64,000 bases of DNA from Prorocentrum cordatum (GCA_963575745.1 CAUYUJ010011447.1:494001-558000), one strand, 5' to 3'; shown: positions 10,393-20,971, counted from the stretch's first letter. Notes: generated by a model from the letters alone, not told the origin. A program made the numbers and translations.

Positions 10393-10951
10393 CTGCGAGG
10401 GAAGAGTGGTTCCACGATGGCCGCGCGCAGCGGCTGACAGAAAAACAAGGGAGCGCGCGGCGATGCACTCAGCATCTTAGCTCAGGCGCTTGAGCAGCGA
10501 GGCAGCGGGGACGAGAAACACGAAACGCGAGCGCGGGAGAAAGCTGGGTCGCCGAACTTCGCGCGTCGTGCCCCGCGATGCGCGAGGCGAGATTAGCTTC
10601 GCGCCCTCGCGAGGTTGTCTTTGAATGGGACAGCTCTCTAATACATGCCGCGACGCGCGAGCCTGGAGAAGGCAAGGTAGCTGTCTTCCCTCCTCCTCCT
10701 CATCCCTCTCCCTCCCTCCTCGCGCTCCCCAGGCTGGCTCCCCTTCGCCCCGGGGCACCTCTCTCCACTTCCTCCCCCGCCCCTCCGGGGCCCTCTTGGC
10801 TCAAGCAAAAACGAAATCCTTTTCCCCCCTGGGAACCGAAACAACTCGTGCACTGCAGGAGGCATGAAGCCTCGTGGCGAAGCCGGCTGAGCCACGCATG
10901 CGTTCCTCCTCCCCTTTCTCCTTTCTCCTCCGCCTCCTCCCCTCCCCCCTG
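10393..10951. other. no supported gene
   Basis: GC- and CT-rich sequence between two minus-strand genes. A 22-base stretch at 10784-10805 loosely matches the dinoflagellate spliced leader but is probably chance (see rejected items). Confidence 0.4.
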
Positions 10952-13602
10952 TCAAACAAGCCTTAGGCCGGGCAGATCTGGTAGCACTGGCCTGATGCCA
11001 TTGGAAACTCTTTGGAAAGGCAGAGATCTCAAATAGCATTGAGTCGAACAGTTGTGCACGCAGCCAGAGGGGGCCCACGCCCCGTTGCCGCTTCGCACAT
11101 GCGCTTCAGCAACGATCACGCGCACGTGGTCGAACGAGGCCAAACACCTCCCCGATAAGAAAAACGTTGCGCGACAGATGCGGTGCACTGCGCCTGCAGG
11201 CGACACCTCAGACAACAGCACTAAATTTCCTGCTTTGATCGTGCCGCGCACTGTGGTCACGTGCTTGGATCCACGCACTTCCCCGATGCGTTGGCTGTGC
11301 ACTTGCTGAACTAAATGCCGAAGCGACTCCATGGGTTTGGACTCCCCCAACCATTCAGGAATGACGCAGCGCTCCATATTGGAAAACGCATGCACGAGCT
11401 GCCGACGCAAAATGGTATGCTCCCAGCCTGGGCCAGGCGAATGCTGGCTCAAACATTTTGCGCCCTTGTGCCGCCTCTCCATTGAGAAGCAACTGGCAAC
11501 CTCTCCGTGTCTATCCACGCACTCTGGCACGTGATAACCGTAGTGGTGCTTGGGTTTGCACATATTGTGCCCATACGCTCTTTTGTAGCAGTCGCGGTGT
11601 TCATCGGTGTCGCGCTCGAGCAAGTGCACGTGTAAGGAAGCAAAGTCAGGCACCGACAGGATGTCCAAAATCCTTTTAAGGAGCAGCATCGATCTACACT
11701 CTGTTGCGAGGTGGCCAGAGGGCTGAATGACGTCTGCCGCGAGGGATGCCAGCACCATGGCCGCTGTCATTTTTTCCCCCGCATACGCTTTGATGTGACT
11801 CCCAGCCTTTCGGAACCGCAAAAAATCTTCATCCCCCCCTCCCCTCCTCCCGCTCGCCTCCATCCCTCTTCCCTCCCTCCGCCCTGGGTCACCCCTTCCT
11901 CCCCTCCCCCGCCCCCTCCCTCTTCTGGGGAAGGGGGGGCGGGGGGGGAAGGAGGAATTGAAAGTGGATGAGGGGGCTGTCCGTTTGGGATCGCCACCTT
12001 TTGCGGTCGGTTGACAAAGAAATGTTTGGGAAGCGCCCGCATTCCACAGCCTTTAGGCCAAATGAACTCCTTAGCATATTCGTCGAGTTTTTCTGGGCCA
12101 AACTGTTCGATTTCGAGAGCTTGAAGCTTGTGGTAAAAACAATTGCACTCGAACTGTGCGAGACCAGAGCTGGCGCAATACGTGCGCATCCAGTCCCAAT
12201 ACGTACTCGAGATAGGATCGCATATCTGGCGAATCTCTTCTGAATGCGCCATGTTGTTTTCATCGTGCGTAAGGCCGTGCGCTTTTGCGAGGCGTTCGAA
12301 CTCGGCGTTGGTGACATTGGGGTACCTCCGGGCGAGCTCGTCGCACATCTCGAAAAATTTTCTCTTGAGTGTCGGTCGAAGTCTGCCGGTTTGGCCTCGG
12401 AGATGTGTTTGAGGTACGTCTGGCCTTCCAATTTTGCTGGGGATGTCTTGCACATGTTTTTGCAATGCAAACATGGTTTAATCCCGCTGGCGCCCTTTAC
12501 TGACCATGTATGTTTCACAGCTTTTTCATCTTGAATCATGTATTTTAAGAATCCAGTGCGAACGATGCGATTGCCAGCCCGAGCAGGAAGGGCAAAACCA
12601 ACTTTGAATGATGGTTGGTGAACAGCAAAAAACACTTGCAGAGCTGTCTTTATCAGAGAACTGAGGCCACCTAGGATCTGGTCTTGGATACTCACTGGGA
12701 CGAAGGTGAATGTAAACCACCCGCAACTTCTGCATTTAAACCAAGCTGGGAGCGTCGATATTGCCCAGTCCGCTCTCCCCCAAAAGGGGGGGGCCAGGCG
12801 AATGAGGGCGAGGGCAGACAGGGGTGAGGGAGATAAGGAGGAGGAGAGGGAAAAAGAGAAGTAGGACTGCGACGTCTCCATTAAGGTCCGTCCTCCCCCG
12901 TCCTCCTGCCTCGCTTCCCTTCCCCCTATGCTCCCGTATCCTCCTCCCCTCGTCGTCCTTCCCTTCCCCTCGCCCTCCCTCTGTTTTGGGGGCTGCGGGT
13001 TGGCGTGAGCCCCCCGTGTAAATAGCTTGCAACATCCGCGTACCGTCGGGCTTTCAAGGGTTCCCAGCACACAATTCATCCGAATACAAAGCTAAAGGGA
13101 ATCGCCCATCCGGGCATGATGTGCAAAGCAACTCTGCAAACCCAGGGTTTCGAATGCAAAATTCTTCCAGCATGCCGCAAGGGTCAATGTAGAGCAGTTT
13201 GTATGATGAGGGGCCACCATCTTCGCAATCTAACGGGATATCGATCGTTCTCATCAAATGGCCAAACGAAGTTTGCATCGTAAGCCCAGATACCAGCACG
13301 TGTTGTGTTTTCTTATTCTTTTCGGCGCCAGCCAGTTTTCGCGTTATGACGTCGGCAGCAGACAAGCTGAGAGAAAGGTCGTCGGCGACCATGCCCATCC
13401 CGGCGGCATTGGCGAACTCATCGCTGTGCACGTGCAGCCGAGCGCGCTTGGACATTGGATATATGCGCGCATGGGCTGGCGAAGCGTGGGTTGCCCAACG
13501 CAGACAAGGCGGCGAGCCGTCCTTGAGCAGAAACTCAATGGCAACGGGGGGGGCCCAGAGGGCCCCGTCCATCATGGATCCCGTCCACGGGGTTCCGCCC
13601 AT
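10952..13602 (-). pseudogene. multi-exon transposase-like gene, decayed
   Basis: Minus-strand pieces form one order. (1) 13602-13057 ends in FPLALYSDELCAGNP, like the YSD segment of CACTA/TNP2-type transposases, and hits TGA at 13054-13056; the frame continues as KPDGTRMLQAIYTG. (2) About 12780-12380: IQDQILGGLSSLIKTALQ and VKGASGIKPCLHCKNMC, with a Cys pair in KPCLHC. (3) 12474-11960: DPISSTYWDWMRTYCASSG and ALPKHFFVNRP, reached only by a one-base shift near 12380. (4) About 11830-10952: KPKHHYGYHVPE and SCFSMERRHKGAKCLSQHS. CT-rich introns separate the pieces. From memory these blocks co-occur in an abundant dinoflagellate family; the TNP2 link is my inference. The stop and the frameshift mark it as inactive. 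Confidence 0.5.
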
Positions 13603-13689
13603 AGGATCCTACACAAGGCGGCGAACCGTCCATAAACAGAAATGCAATTGCAAGGGGGGCGGGGTCCAGAGGACCCCATCCACAAGGGC

Positions 13690-14040
13690 ACGGCGCGGCA
13701 CGACACGGCAAAACCGCCGCCCCGCAATCGGGGCAGATGGGCGTGATCCGCGGACCGCCATCGGGCCCCCAAGCATGTGAGTCGTCGACACGGCAAAACC
13801 GCCGCCCCGCAATCGGGGCAGATGGGCGTGATCCGCGGACCGCCATCGGGTCCCCAAGCATGTGAACCGTCGACACGGCAAAACCGCCGCCCCGCAATCG
13901 GGGCAGATGGGCGTGATCCGCGGACCGCCATCGGGCCCCCAAGCATGTGAGTCGTCGACACGGCAAAACCGCCGCCCCGCAATCGGGGCAGATGGGCGTG
14001 ATCCGCGGACCGCCATCGGGTCGTCAGCCCGCTCCAGGTG
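13690..14040. repeat. 85-bp tandem repeat, four copies
   Basis: The block CCGCCGCCCCGCAATCGG recurs at 13714, 13799, 13884 and 13969, exactly 85 bases apart. The copies are nearly identical. 85 is not a multiple of three, yet all three minus-strand frames stay open, giving three overlapping false ORFs. Upstream (13530-13690) two degenerate copies of another ~100-bp block (AGAAACTCAATGGCAA / AGAAATGCAATTGCAA) precede it. Confidence 0.9.
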
Positions 14041-14434
14041 GGTTCCCAGGCATGTGAGTCCCCATCGTGGATGGGGTCCAACCGATGAAGCCCGACACGA
14101 AACAACTTTGGGCCCCCACGCGCCTAGAGGGTTGTCGATTTCAAAGGAAAGCGGCGACAATTTGTACGCTCCAAGTTAAGTCCGGCTAACTCATCCTAAC
14201 TTTCTATGTTTTCAAAACGCGCCTCAAGTCATGCTATGTGCCAAGCCTAACTACTTACAACTTGTTCTCTTAAGCGCCAGTACAACTAGGTGTAAGTCGT
14301 GCAAATATGTATAAGTGTTGCGGCATTTATAACTACTTCGAACTGTTACAAACTGTTACAAGCATGTTATAACAAACTTGTACATCAGTTGGAAATGACA
14401 TCGTGAGTGCGTATGTGCAAAAAGCTCATGAAGT
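14041..14434. other. AT-richer spacer
   Basis: No gene seen. Markedly more AT-rich than its surroundings, with short repeats of CTAACT, AACTTGT and TGTTACAA. Confidence 0.4.
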
Positions 14435-14815
14435 ACTGGCGATTCTGACACTTCTGCATCGCAGCCTCAGTCTTCCCAGAGGTGAGGTCGAAACGGGAGA
14501 TCGTCCTCGCGCTCGCCAGTTTCTGGGTTGAGCTCTACTACTCCAGCGCCTGTTGCAGCGGCTGTTGCAGCGGCTGTTGTAGCGGCTGTTGCAGCGGCTG
14601 TTGCAGCGGCTGTTGCAGCGGCTGTTGCAACGTACTGGCGATTCTGTCACTTCTGCATCGCAGCCTCAGTCGTCCCAGAGGTGAGGTCGAAACGGGAGAT
14701 CGTCCTCACGCCCGCCAGTTTCTGGGTTGAGCTCTACTACTGCAGCGGCTGTTGCAGCGGCTGTTGCAGCGCACTGGCGAGTCTGTCACTTCTGCATCGC
14801 AGCCTCAGTCGCCCC
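14435..14815. repeat. nested tandem repeat with 12-mer core
   Basis: A block starting ACTGGCGATTCTG recurs at 14435, 14634 and 14773, spaced 199 and 139 bases. The 60-base difference equals five units of the internal 12-mer GCTGTTGCAGCG: about seven units in the first block (14548-14632) and two in the second (14748-14771). The third block is truncated. Confidence 0.85.
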
Positions 14816-14889
14816 CACCACGTACCACGCCTGGGTAGTGGCCACTGCACGCACAAGACAGCGGAGCTGGGCAGCTTCGCAGATGGCGC

Positions 14890-15267
14890 TCATAATGTCC
14901 TACAGACATATAGGAAGCTGCATGCGCAGTGCCTGACCGCAAGCCCCAGCTGCGACGCGACCTTGTTGTCAGCACGGGAGAAGTGCGCGATCACATGCAT
15001 CTCAACCTCTCCGCATTGTTTGTCGGGGAAGGACGCGGCCACTTGCATCTCATCGTAGCTGAACTTGTGCCCGTGCATGAAACTTCGGTCGTTTCCTCGC
15101 CACCCCCATCCTCCATTCCATCGCCATGAAGAGTCGCTCGTCGTGCCGGTGTAGACGGAGCGCCCAGAGGCGATGGCACGATCGTGGAGGTGCCGCACGC
15201 GCTTCATCACTAGACCAACGTCGATGTCGATGAGGGGCTGGTGTACAAACATCGCATGCCGCAACAA
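14890..15267 (-). CDS. possible exon, unknown protein
   Basis: A 125-residue minus-strand ORF with natural-looking segments: AMFVHQPLIDIDVGLVMKRV and HKFSYDEMQVAASFPDKQ, then CGEVEMHVIAHFSRADNKVA. It overlaps the 3' end of the ORF at 15210-16124 in another frame, so either a splice or a frameshift would join them. No domain recognised. The start is unclear and the final ~20 residues may be intron. Confidence 0.35.
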   Translation of the reverse strand: MLRHAMFVHQPLIDIDVGLVMKRVRHLHDRAIASGRSVYTGTTSDSSWRWNGGWGWRGNDRSFMHGHKFSYDEMQVAASFPDKQCGEVEMHVIAHFSRADNKVASQLGLAVRHCACSFLYVCRTL

Positions 15268-16124
15268 TCACTAAGCATCTGCCGAGCGTCCTCCAGGGCG
15301 CCTTCCCGCATCATCTTAGGCCGCGTCTCTCGGCTGCGCGAGCGCATGCGACGCCTGGCAGGCGCTGTCACTCTTTTACCGTTGTCGTCGAAACAGGCGA
15401 CCTTCGCGAACTGAAATGCGCTGCCGCCATCGACCCCTGCAAAGGCCCTTGGGCTCCGAACTCCAGAGGCCTTGTCGCCACCGTCGCCGCATCCTGCTCG
15501 GCCCTCGACAGCGTCGGCAGGCGGTCCCCCGCGTTTAAGGTCGAGCCCCAGGCGATCTGTGATGAACGAAAATGTGGCATTGTTCCCCTTGCCCATGCCA
15601 CCGCCATTGACGCCCTCGGCGCTGATGGTGTCATTGGCCATGACCTTGACCTCGACGTTCACGCCGCAAGGCCCTCGAGCTGCTCCGCCGTCTCCGACGC
15701 TCCCTGGAGGAAGCGACGATGCTGATGCTGGATGCACCTGTGCTGGAGAGGGCGATGCTGTCTGGATCTCGCAGGCCCTGATCTCTGGAGGCGATGCCGA
15801 CGGCTCTTGCAAGCCCTTATCTCTGGAGGAAGCGATGCTGTCTGGATCTCGCGCTGCTCTGTGGGAACCGCCAGCGGCGCCCGCGCCCGCTGCAAAACCT
15901 CCCTGGTTGGCTTGTTGCGGACTCGCAGCGGCGGCGGCCACGGTCCGAACGCCCACAGCAACCCTGGCTTCAACATAGAGCGTCATGCCTTCAGTGGCCT
16001 CGTCACCCGAGCCGCCGAACATGTCTCGCAGAAGGCAGGCAGACACCGACTGCGAGTCCGCGCTGGGAGACCCCTGGGATGAGGTGCTGAATAAAGGGCC
16101 CCCCATGGCTCTTGCCCCAGCCAT
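15210..16124 (-). CDS. Ala/Gly/Ser-rich unknown protein
   Basis: A 304-residue minus-strand ORF from the Met at 16124 (MAGARAMGGPLF). Segments that look genuinely coding are LRDMFGGSGDEATEGMTLYVEARVAV, interrupted here by low-complexity Ala, Pro and Ser; then NVEVKVMANDTISAEGVNGG; then NATFSFITDRLGLDL; then FQFAKVACFDDNGKR; then a basic Arg-rich stretch (PARRRMRSRSRETRPKM). The middle (about 15700-15900) contains a degenerate repeat of the GGAGGAAGCGATGCTG type, encoding SLPPE-like units. Function not recognised. It may share a gene with the exon at 14890-15267. Confidence 0.4.
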   Translation of the reverse strand: MAGARAMGGPLFSTSSQGSPSADSQSVSACLLRDMFGGSGDEATEGMTLYVEARVAVGVRTVAAAAASPQQANQGGFAAGAGAAGGSHRAARDPDSIASSRDKGLQEPSASPPEIRACEIQTASPSPAQVHPASASSLPPGSVGDGGAARGPCGVNVEVKVMANDTISAEGVNGGGMGKGNNATFSFITDRLGLDLKRGGPPADAVEGRAGCGDGGDKASGVRSPRAFAGVDGGSAFQFAKVACFDDNGKRVTAPARRRMRSRSRETRPKMMREGALEDARQMLSDCCGMRCLYTSPSSTSTLV

Positions 16125-17774
16125 GGGGAACTAGCTTGGGCCAATATGCCAAGATGATGTAAGGATGCGAATCCTGTCGCGGATCTGCTGGGGTGCTCGG
16201 GGCTCTGTGGGGTCCTGGGTGTGGTGCCCTGGGGCCCTAGGGCCCTCTCCGGCGGCCTCTTCATCCTCGCTTGCTGCGTCCAGCTGGCGGCGACCAGGGA
16301 GGTACTGGGCACCAGAAAGCCGAAGGCTAGAAACTAGAACAATTCGAACCAGGCAGCCCAAGCATCCAAGCGCCTAGCGGCCTGGAGAGAGAGAGACTAT
16401 CTGCATAAGGAATGCAGTTGATCTGAATATGGGCGTATTTCTCCTCATCTCTGAGCTCAGGGATGCATGGGGGCGCCTGCGCTCGCTGTTCCAGCCATGC
16501 GCAGCACATGCGCAGAGTCCTATCGTGGGCCCATTCCCACTCGCGCCAGTAACAGATGCTCTCGCGGGCACCTTAGCTCAGAACGTGATGCGCTCCACCC
16601 CCCTCCTCCCACCTGGACTCCTCCTCCTGCTCCTCCTCCTAGCCCCGTCCTCCTCGTCATCGTCATCCTGGTTCCCCCGCGTGGGCCTGCGGGGGCGCCG
16701 CGGCCGCCCGCGGCAGCGCCGCCTGCCACCATGGACCTGGGGGGTGGCGAGGCGCAGGAACTGTCGCAGCAGAGGCGCAGCAGACGGCGAGAGGAGACGA
16801 GTCGGAGAAGCTCGCCGTTTTGTTGTCGCGCTTCTCTGCATAAACAGCTGTTCCTACGATGACTGGCCCTATCGAACCTCGGGCGCACACCCGCATGCCT
16901 ATCACTAGGAGCCTAGTGGACAGGCTTCTGCACGCCGAGAGACGGAGGGCGGCGCTCCTCTGGGGAGAGCTTGAAAGGGAAACTACAAATTACCTGCCTC
17001 CAGCACGACAACGGCGGCACGCCGAACGGAGGCGCTGTTGCAGCGGAGCGCTGGCCACAAAGACTCTGCCGATTCCGCACAACCGCCCCCGTCCCAGCCC
17101 CTTCCTATTCCCCTCGCCACTGCCATCCCCCTGAGTAAGTCAACTGGCAACCTGAGGCCAGCGAGCTGGATGCCAGGGTCCCTGAACGAGTGGCACGCTC
17201 CTGAGATGAGACGCGCGAGGGGACAATACCACACACAATACATGTACTTCGTGTTGATATGTGTGCTAATCATATACAAACACACACACACACACACCTC
17301 AGTCGTGCAGCCGGCTCAACACCAAAGAAAACCGCAAGACAAACCCAGTCCGCACAGCGTCAAAGCGTATGCGGTGGGCCGCACAGGCGCGCCACTGTTA
17401 CAGTATAAGGCAAACTTCAGGTCGCCCGCGCCGAAAGGTATCTGACAGGCAGTCACCGCCCGACGCGACTGGAAGCACTTCCCTTCGCCGACCGGGTCAG
17501 GCGCTCGAGAACTTGCTGTGTTCAGTCATGCTAGCCGCCCACAACCCCACTCGAAATGTGTGCGAGGGTGCCGCGTACTCGAATTGTGTGCGTATCTGTT
17601 GCATAGTGGAAGGCAGGGCTCATCCGAGAGGCGCATCTGCGCAGGTCGGCCAAAACTGGCGCTGACAGAAGCAATGCCTAAACCAGAACTGGCGTGTCGC
17701 AATCGGCTGTTGCAGTCTACCAGAAGCGCGCTCGGAGAGGCTCCGCGATTTACTGCGACAGTCTGTGCAAGCTG
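16125..17774. other. no supported gene
   Basis: GC-rich sequence with scattered short open frames on both strands and none that is convincing. A (CA)n run lies at 17278-17299. CTGTTGCAG occurs at about 17036 and 17706. Confidence 0.4.
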
Positions 17775-19700
17775 TCAGCTGCTCCCAGACGCGGGCTGGT
17801 CCCACCGAGGCTCACAGAGTTGCTTTGCCTCGTCAGGGTGAGTGTAATACATGGGCGCGACTCTGTCGTGCAGCGTTTTTGGGTGCGGGCGACTGTAGTA
17901 GTTGCCATGGTACTGCACCTGCACGTCCACGAGGATCCCGAAGACGCGCTCCCTGAAACAATAGCCATTGATGTTCTGCCTCATGCCGCCGATCCAGTAC
18001 TTGTACTCGTGCCTCTGGAAGTCCCATTCTGCCTGGATCACAATGTGCGCGTAGTATTGGTGCTGCAGCTGCACCAGGCAGAAGACGATGTCTCCTTTCT
18101 GCACGGTGGACGCCTCCTTCACGACGCAGCCAGGGCCCGCTTCCGCTGCTGCAGCTTCGATGGGGTGAAAGGTGCAGAAGTCGCGCGACCGCACCAGAGG
18201 CCACATGGAGTTTCCCGAGCTCGGGTACCACGCGGGGAAGCCGGCTCGGAGGTACTCATGCATCATCTTGTTCCTCTCTCCCCGCAGCTTTAATTCCAAA
18301 ACGAACTTGTCGGGGTCCGACGCTGCGCCCTCGACCAGCGTCCAGTCCTTGTGGAACGCGGGAATGGCCTCGTGCGGGGACGACAAAACAAAAGGTGGAA
18401 GGCGCTTCGGCTTGCTCTGCTCGACGACTGCGGCCTCCTCGGGGGGCAACTTGGCGATGGACTTGCAACCTTTGGACTGCTCCGCCGTCTGACCGACCTT
18501 TGCACGTAGTGGGAAGGCTGCCTTGGCTCTTGCAGCTATGCGGGCATTCGTCGTCTGTTCCGCCTGCCGCTTAAGAAGTTTCCCGCGCTCGATAGGCCCC
18601 TCGCTGTGCTTCACGGTGGCAGAAACCGTCGTCGCCCGCGTGGCTGACCCACGTGGAACCTGGGATAAGAGCTGGCGCCGCTCAGCCTCCATGTGTTCCT
18701 GCCGCGCTCGCTCTGGCTCGGGCTTGTAATGGTCCGCCTCTTGTCGCAGCTGCTCTCTCGTCATCGGCGGCGGCGGCGGCGGCGCGACCCTGCCCGATAA
18801 ATCGATTGGCCGCGGCGGGCGGGAGGGCATCCGTTTCGGAAGAGGCTGGCCCTCCGCGGGCGCGTCACTGACCCTCTTCGCTGGCACGCGCTTGGCCCGC
18901 GGAGTCTTTTGTCTCCAATCATCCTCCCCCTGCCGAAGCGGAGATGTGAGAGGAGCACCCATCCCGCACCGTGCCGTGACAGGAGCATCCCGCGCCGTGC
19001 TGCGGGTGCGCTCTCTGCCTCTGCGGGTGCGGTCACCAGCCTCTCGGGGGGAGTCGCTGTCGGAGATCACAATCGCGTGGTGCGGATCACCCGACTGCTC
19101 GGCCTGGGCCCGCGTTCTGTCGGCCTCCGACGGAAGCTCCGTCAGCCTGAGCCCGCTCCTCGCCGCCATCGGCGGGCCACTAGCGCCTGCGCCCTCACGA
19201 GCTGTTGCTGCCTCTCGCCACCCGCTTGACGCTGTTGCAGCCAACTGGCGCTGGCGCGGCGACGCCTCTCTCTGGCGACTCTGGGCGTTTGACAGGTGCC
19301 GCTGCTGCCTCACCCACCGCTGCAGATCCCACTGGTACCGTACACAGTCTTCGATCCCAGTCGCCCCTGGCGGGTTCCGACGCTCCCAGTCTATCATCTC
19401 AGTGTTCCACCTGATCTCCTCATCGCTCAACTGCCTGCGTGCGGTCGCGTCCAGGCATCCGTAGGGTCTCTCCTGGCCCTCCCAGACTCCTGGACGGTCG
19501 AAGATCATCATGCCGTCATTGTCCAACTGCTGCTGCTTATGTTGGACCCAGCGCAGGCGGCGCTCATGATCCAACGCCTCATCGTGTTCGCCCTCCTGAC
19601 GCGCTAACTTTATATTCAACTCGCACCGCTCCCTCTGGCTCCGCAAGCCTTTGCGCTGGTTGTGCAAGTAATCCCAGGTGCCGACCTGAAGACTAGCCAA
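17775..19700 (-). CDS. 641-aa protein with S24/S26 peptidase-like C-terminal domain
   Basis: The longest undisrupted minus-strand ORF of normal composition. Residues 1-150 are charged and helical, rich in Arg, Gln and Trp (for example DHERRLRWVQHKQQQLDNDG). Residues 150-440 are low-complexity, with an acidic patch VISDSDSP and basic proline-rich parts, and may hide introns. Residues ~455-610 are compact. GNSMWPLV has Ser498 in the G-x-S-M-x-P context of LexA/signal-peptidase nucleophiles. GDIVFCLVQ follows at ~536, then YYAHIVI (~549), YKYWIGG (~567) and VFGILVDVQV near the end. This order fits the LexA/S26 beta fold. The general-base Lys expected near YYAHIVI is not obvious, so it may be catalytically dead or a non-proteolytic LexA-like module. 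The start (MASLQVGTWDYLHNQ) is the only good Met. A SacI-palindrome satellite lies immediately upstream. Confidence 0.6.
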   Translation of the reverse strand: MASLQVGTWDYLHNQRKGLRSQRERCELNIKLARQEGEHDEALDHERRLRWVQHKQQQLDNDGMMIFDRPGVWEGQERPYGCLDATARRQLSDEEIRWNTEMIDWERRNPPGATGIEDCVRYQWDLQRWVRQQRHLSNAQSRQREASPRQRQLAATASSGWREAATAREGAGASGPPMAARSGLRLTELPSEADRTRAQAEQSGDPHHAIVISDSDSPREAGDRTRRGRERTRSTARDAPVTARCGMGAPLTSPLRQGEDDWRQKTPRAKRVPAKRVSDAPAEGQPLPKRMPSRPPRPIDLSGRVAPPPPPPMTREQLRQEADHYKPEPERARQEHMEAERRQLLSQVPRGSATRATTVSATVKHSEGPIERGKLLKRQAEQTTNARIAARAKAAFPLRAKVGQTAEQSKGCKSIAKLPPEEAAVVEQSKPKRLPPFVLSSPHEAIPAFHKDWTLVEGAASDPDKFVLELKLRGERNKMMHEYLRAGFPAWYPSSGNSMWPLVRSRDFCTFHPIEAAAAEAGPGCVVKEASTVQKGDIVFCLVQLQHQYYAHIVIQAEWDFQRHEYKYWIGGMRQNINGYCFRERVFGILVDVQVQYHGNYYSRPHPKTLHDRVAPMYYTHPDEAKQLCEPRWDQPASGSS

Positions 19701-19750
19701 AACTGGAGGAGCTGTAGTGTAATTCGACGTCTAACTTGATATGTTACACC

Positions 19751-20230
19751 TCCCTGGGGATATCCGACATGCTATGTTAGAGCTCCCTGGGATATCTAAT
19801 ATGCTATGTAGGAGCTGCGTGGGAGCTCTAACATGGCATGTTAGAGCTCCCTGGGAGCTCTACATCCTCTGGCATGCCATGTTAGAGCTCCATGGGAGCT
19901 CTAACATGGTATGTTAGAGCTCCAATGGAGCTCTAACACCCTCTAACATGCCATGTTAGAGCTCCCTGTGAGCTCTAGCATCATCTAGCATGCCATGTTA
20001 GAGCTCCAGGTGAGCTCTAACATGGCATGTTAGAGCTCCAACGCAGCTCTAACATGGCATAGAGCTCCCTGTGAGCTCTAACATCATCTAGAATGCCATG
20101 TTAGAGCTCCAGGTGAGCTCTAACATGGCACGTTAGAGCTCCAAAGCAGCTCTAACATCCTTTAACCTGCCACGTTAGAGCCCAATGGGAGCTCTAACAT
20201 GGTATGTTCGAGCTCCATGGGAGCTCTTAT
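19751..20230. repeat. palindromic GAGCTC satellite
   Basis: Repeated inverted units of the form ATGTTAGAGCTCC, a 2-4 base centre, then GGAGCTCTAACAT. Adjacent palindromes are joined by GG(C/T) or by a short CCTCTGGCATGCC-type linker. More than ten half-units are present in ~480 bp, with decay at both ends. A poly-G run follows at 20237-20249. It lies 5' of the minus-strand ORF at 17775-19700. Confidence 0.9.
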
Positions 20231-20259
20231 CAGACAGGGGGGGGGGGGGGTACTACAGC

Positions 20260-20375
20260 TAGCCCAGATTTGGCTGGTCTGACCTGGCGCCCTTTGCCCT
20301 TGCCCTTGCGCGCGTCGTCGTTGCCCTTGCCCTTGGCGCCCTTGCCCTTGCCGCCATTGCCGACCATCTGCGCTG
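20260..20375 (-). CDS. possible Gly/Lys-rich short exon
   Basis: On the minus strand, after an acceptor-like CTGCAACAG, a Met-initiated frame reads MVGNGGKGKGAKGKG and ends soon after QVRPAKSG. Gly-Lys repeats of this type are common in RNA-binding tails, but the segment is short and low-complexity. It could be the last exon of an unrecognised gene or not coding at all. Confidence 0.25.
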
Positions 20376-20971
20376 TTGCAGCTGGAGCGGGCTTGGAACA
20401 GCGCGCGCGCGGCGCGCGGGCAGAATAGGGAGTCGAGCCGACAGCTACGGAGACGAGGGAGACAGAGAGAGGGAGAGAGAGATCCCCAAAGTTTTCGGAT
20501 GAGATCACTGCAGAGGTTTCGATGGGGATGGGAAGGTTGAACTGTCTCAGCTGCGGCAAAAGGGGGGGGTCATCGCTCTGGAGGTTTCGATGGGGATCGC
20601 TCGCATGCACGCGAACACGTAGGTGGACTGGGGGCTGGGCTGGACAAGTGCGGTGGAAGACGGCCTCGTCGCTACTCCTGCCTCGTCCTGCTCCCCCCTC
20701 CTCCTTCAGCCCCATCACCCCCCTCGTCCCCCTCCTCCTGAGGGCGGCCCTGGGCGCCCGATGCTTCCCACCCCCACCCTCCCACCCTCGCCGCCGACAA
20801 CCGCCGCCACGGGCAACCGCAGCCCCCCCCCCCCCCCCATCGGCGACCTTCAGGTCCCCAGCGGCGGGCAGCGCCGCCCGCGGCAGCGGCGCCCACTGAG
20901 GGGCGCAGGGGAGGTAAGGTCGGACGACGTTGGGCGGCGCTCTTTTTCAACAAAACTGGCACGATCGCAAT

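Noticed and set aside
10784-10805. Possible relict of the dinoflagellate spliced leader (ends TTGGCTCAAG, about 17 of 21 positions match)
   Set aside because: The mismatching part is the common GGGGCCCTCTTGG repeat of this window, and no cDNA-like gene follows. Probably chance.
13535-14160. Three overlapping minus-strand ORFs over the 85-bp repeat
   Set aside because: Repeat length is not a multiple of three and all frames carry the same nucleotide unit; not independent proteins.
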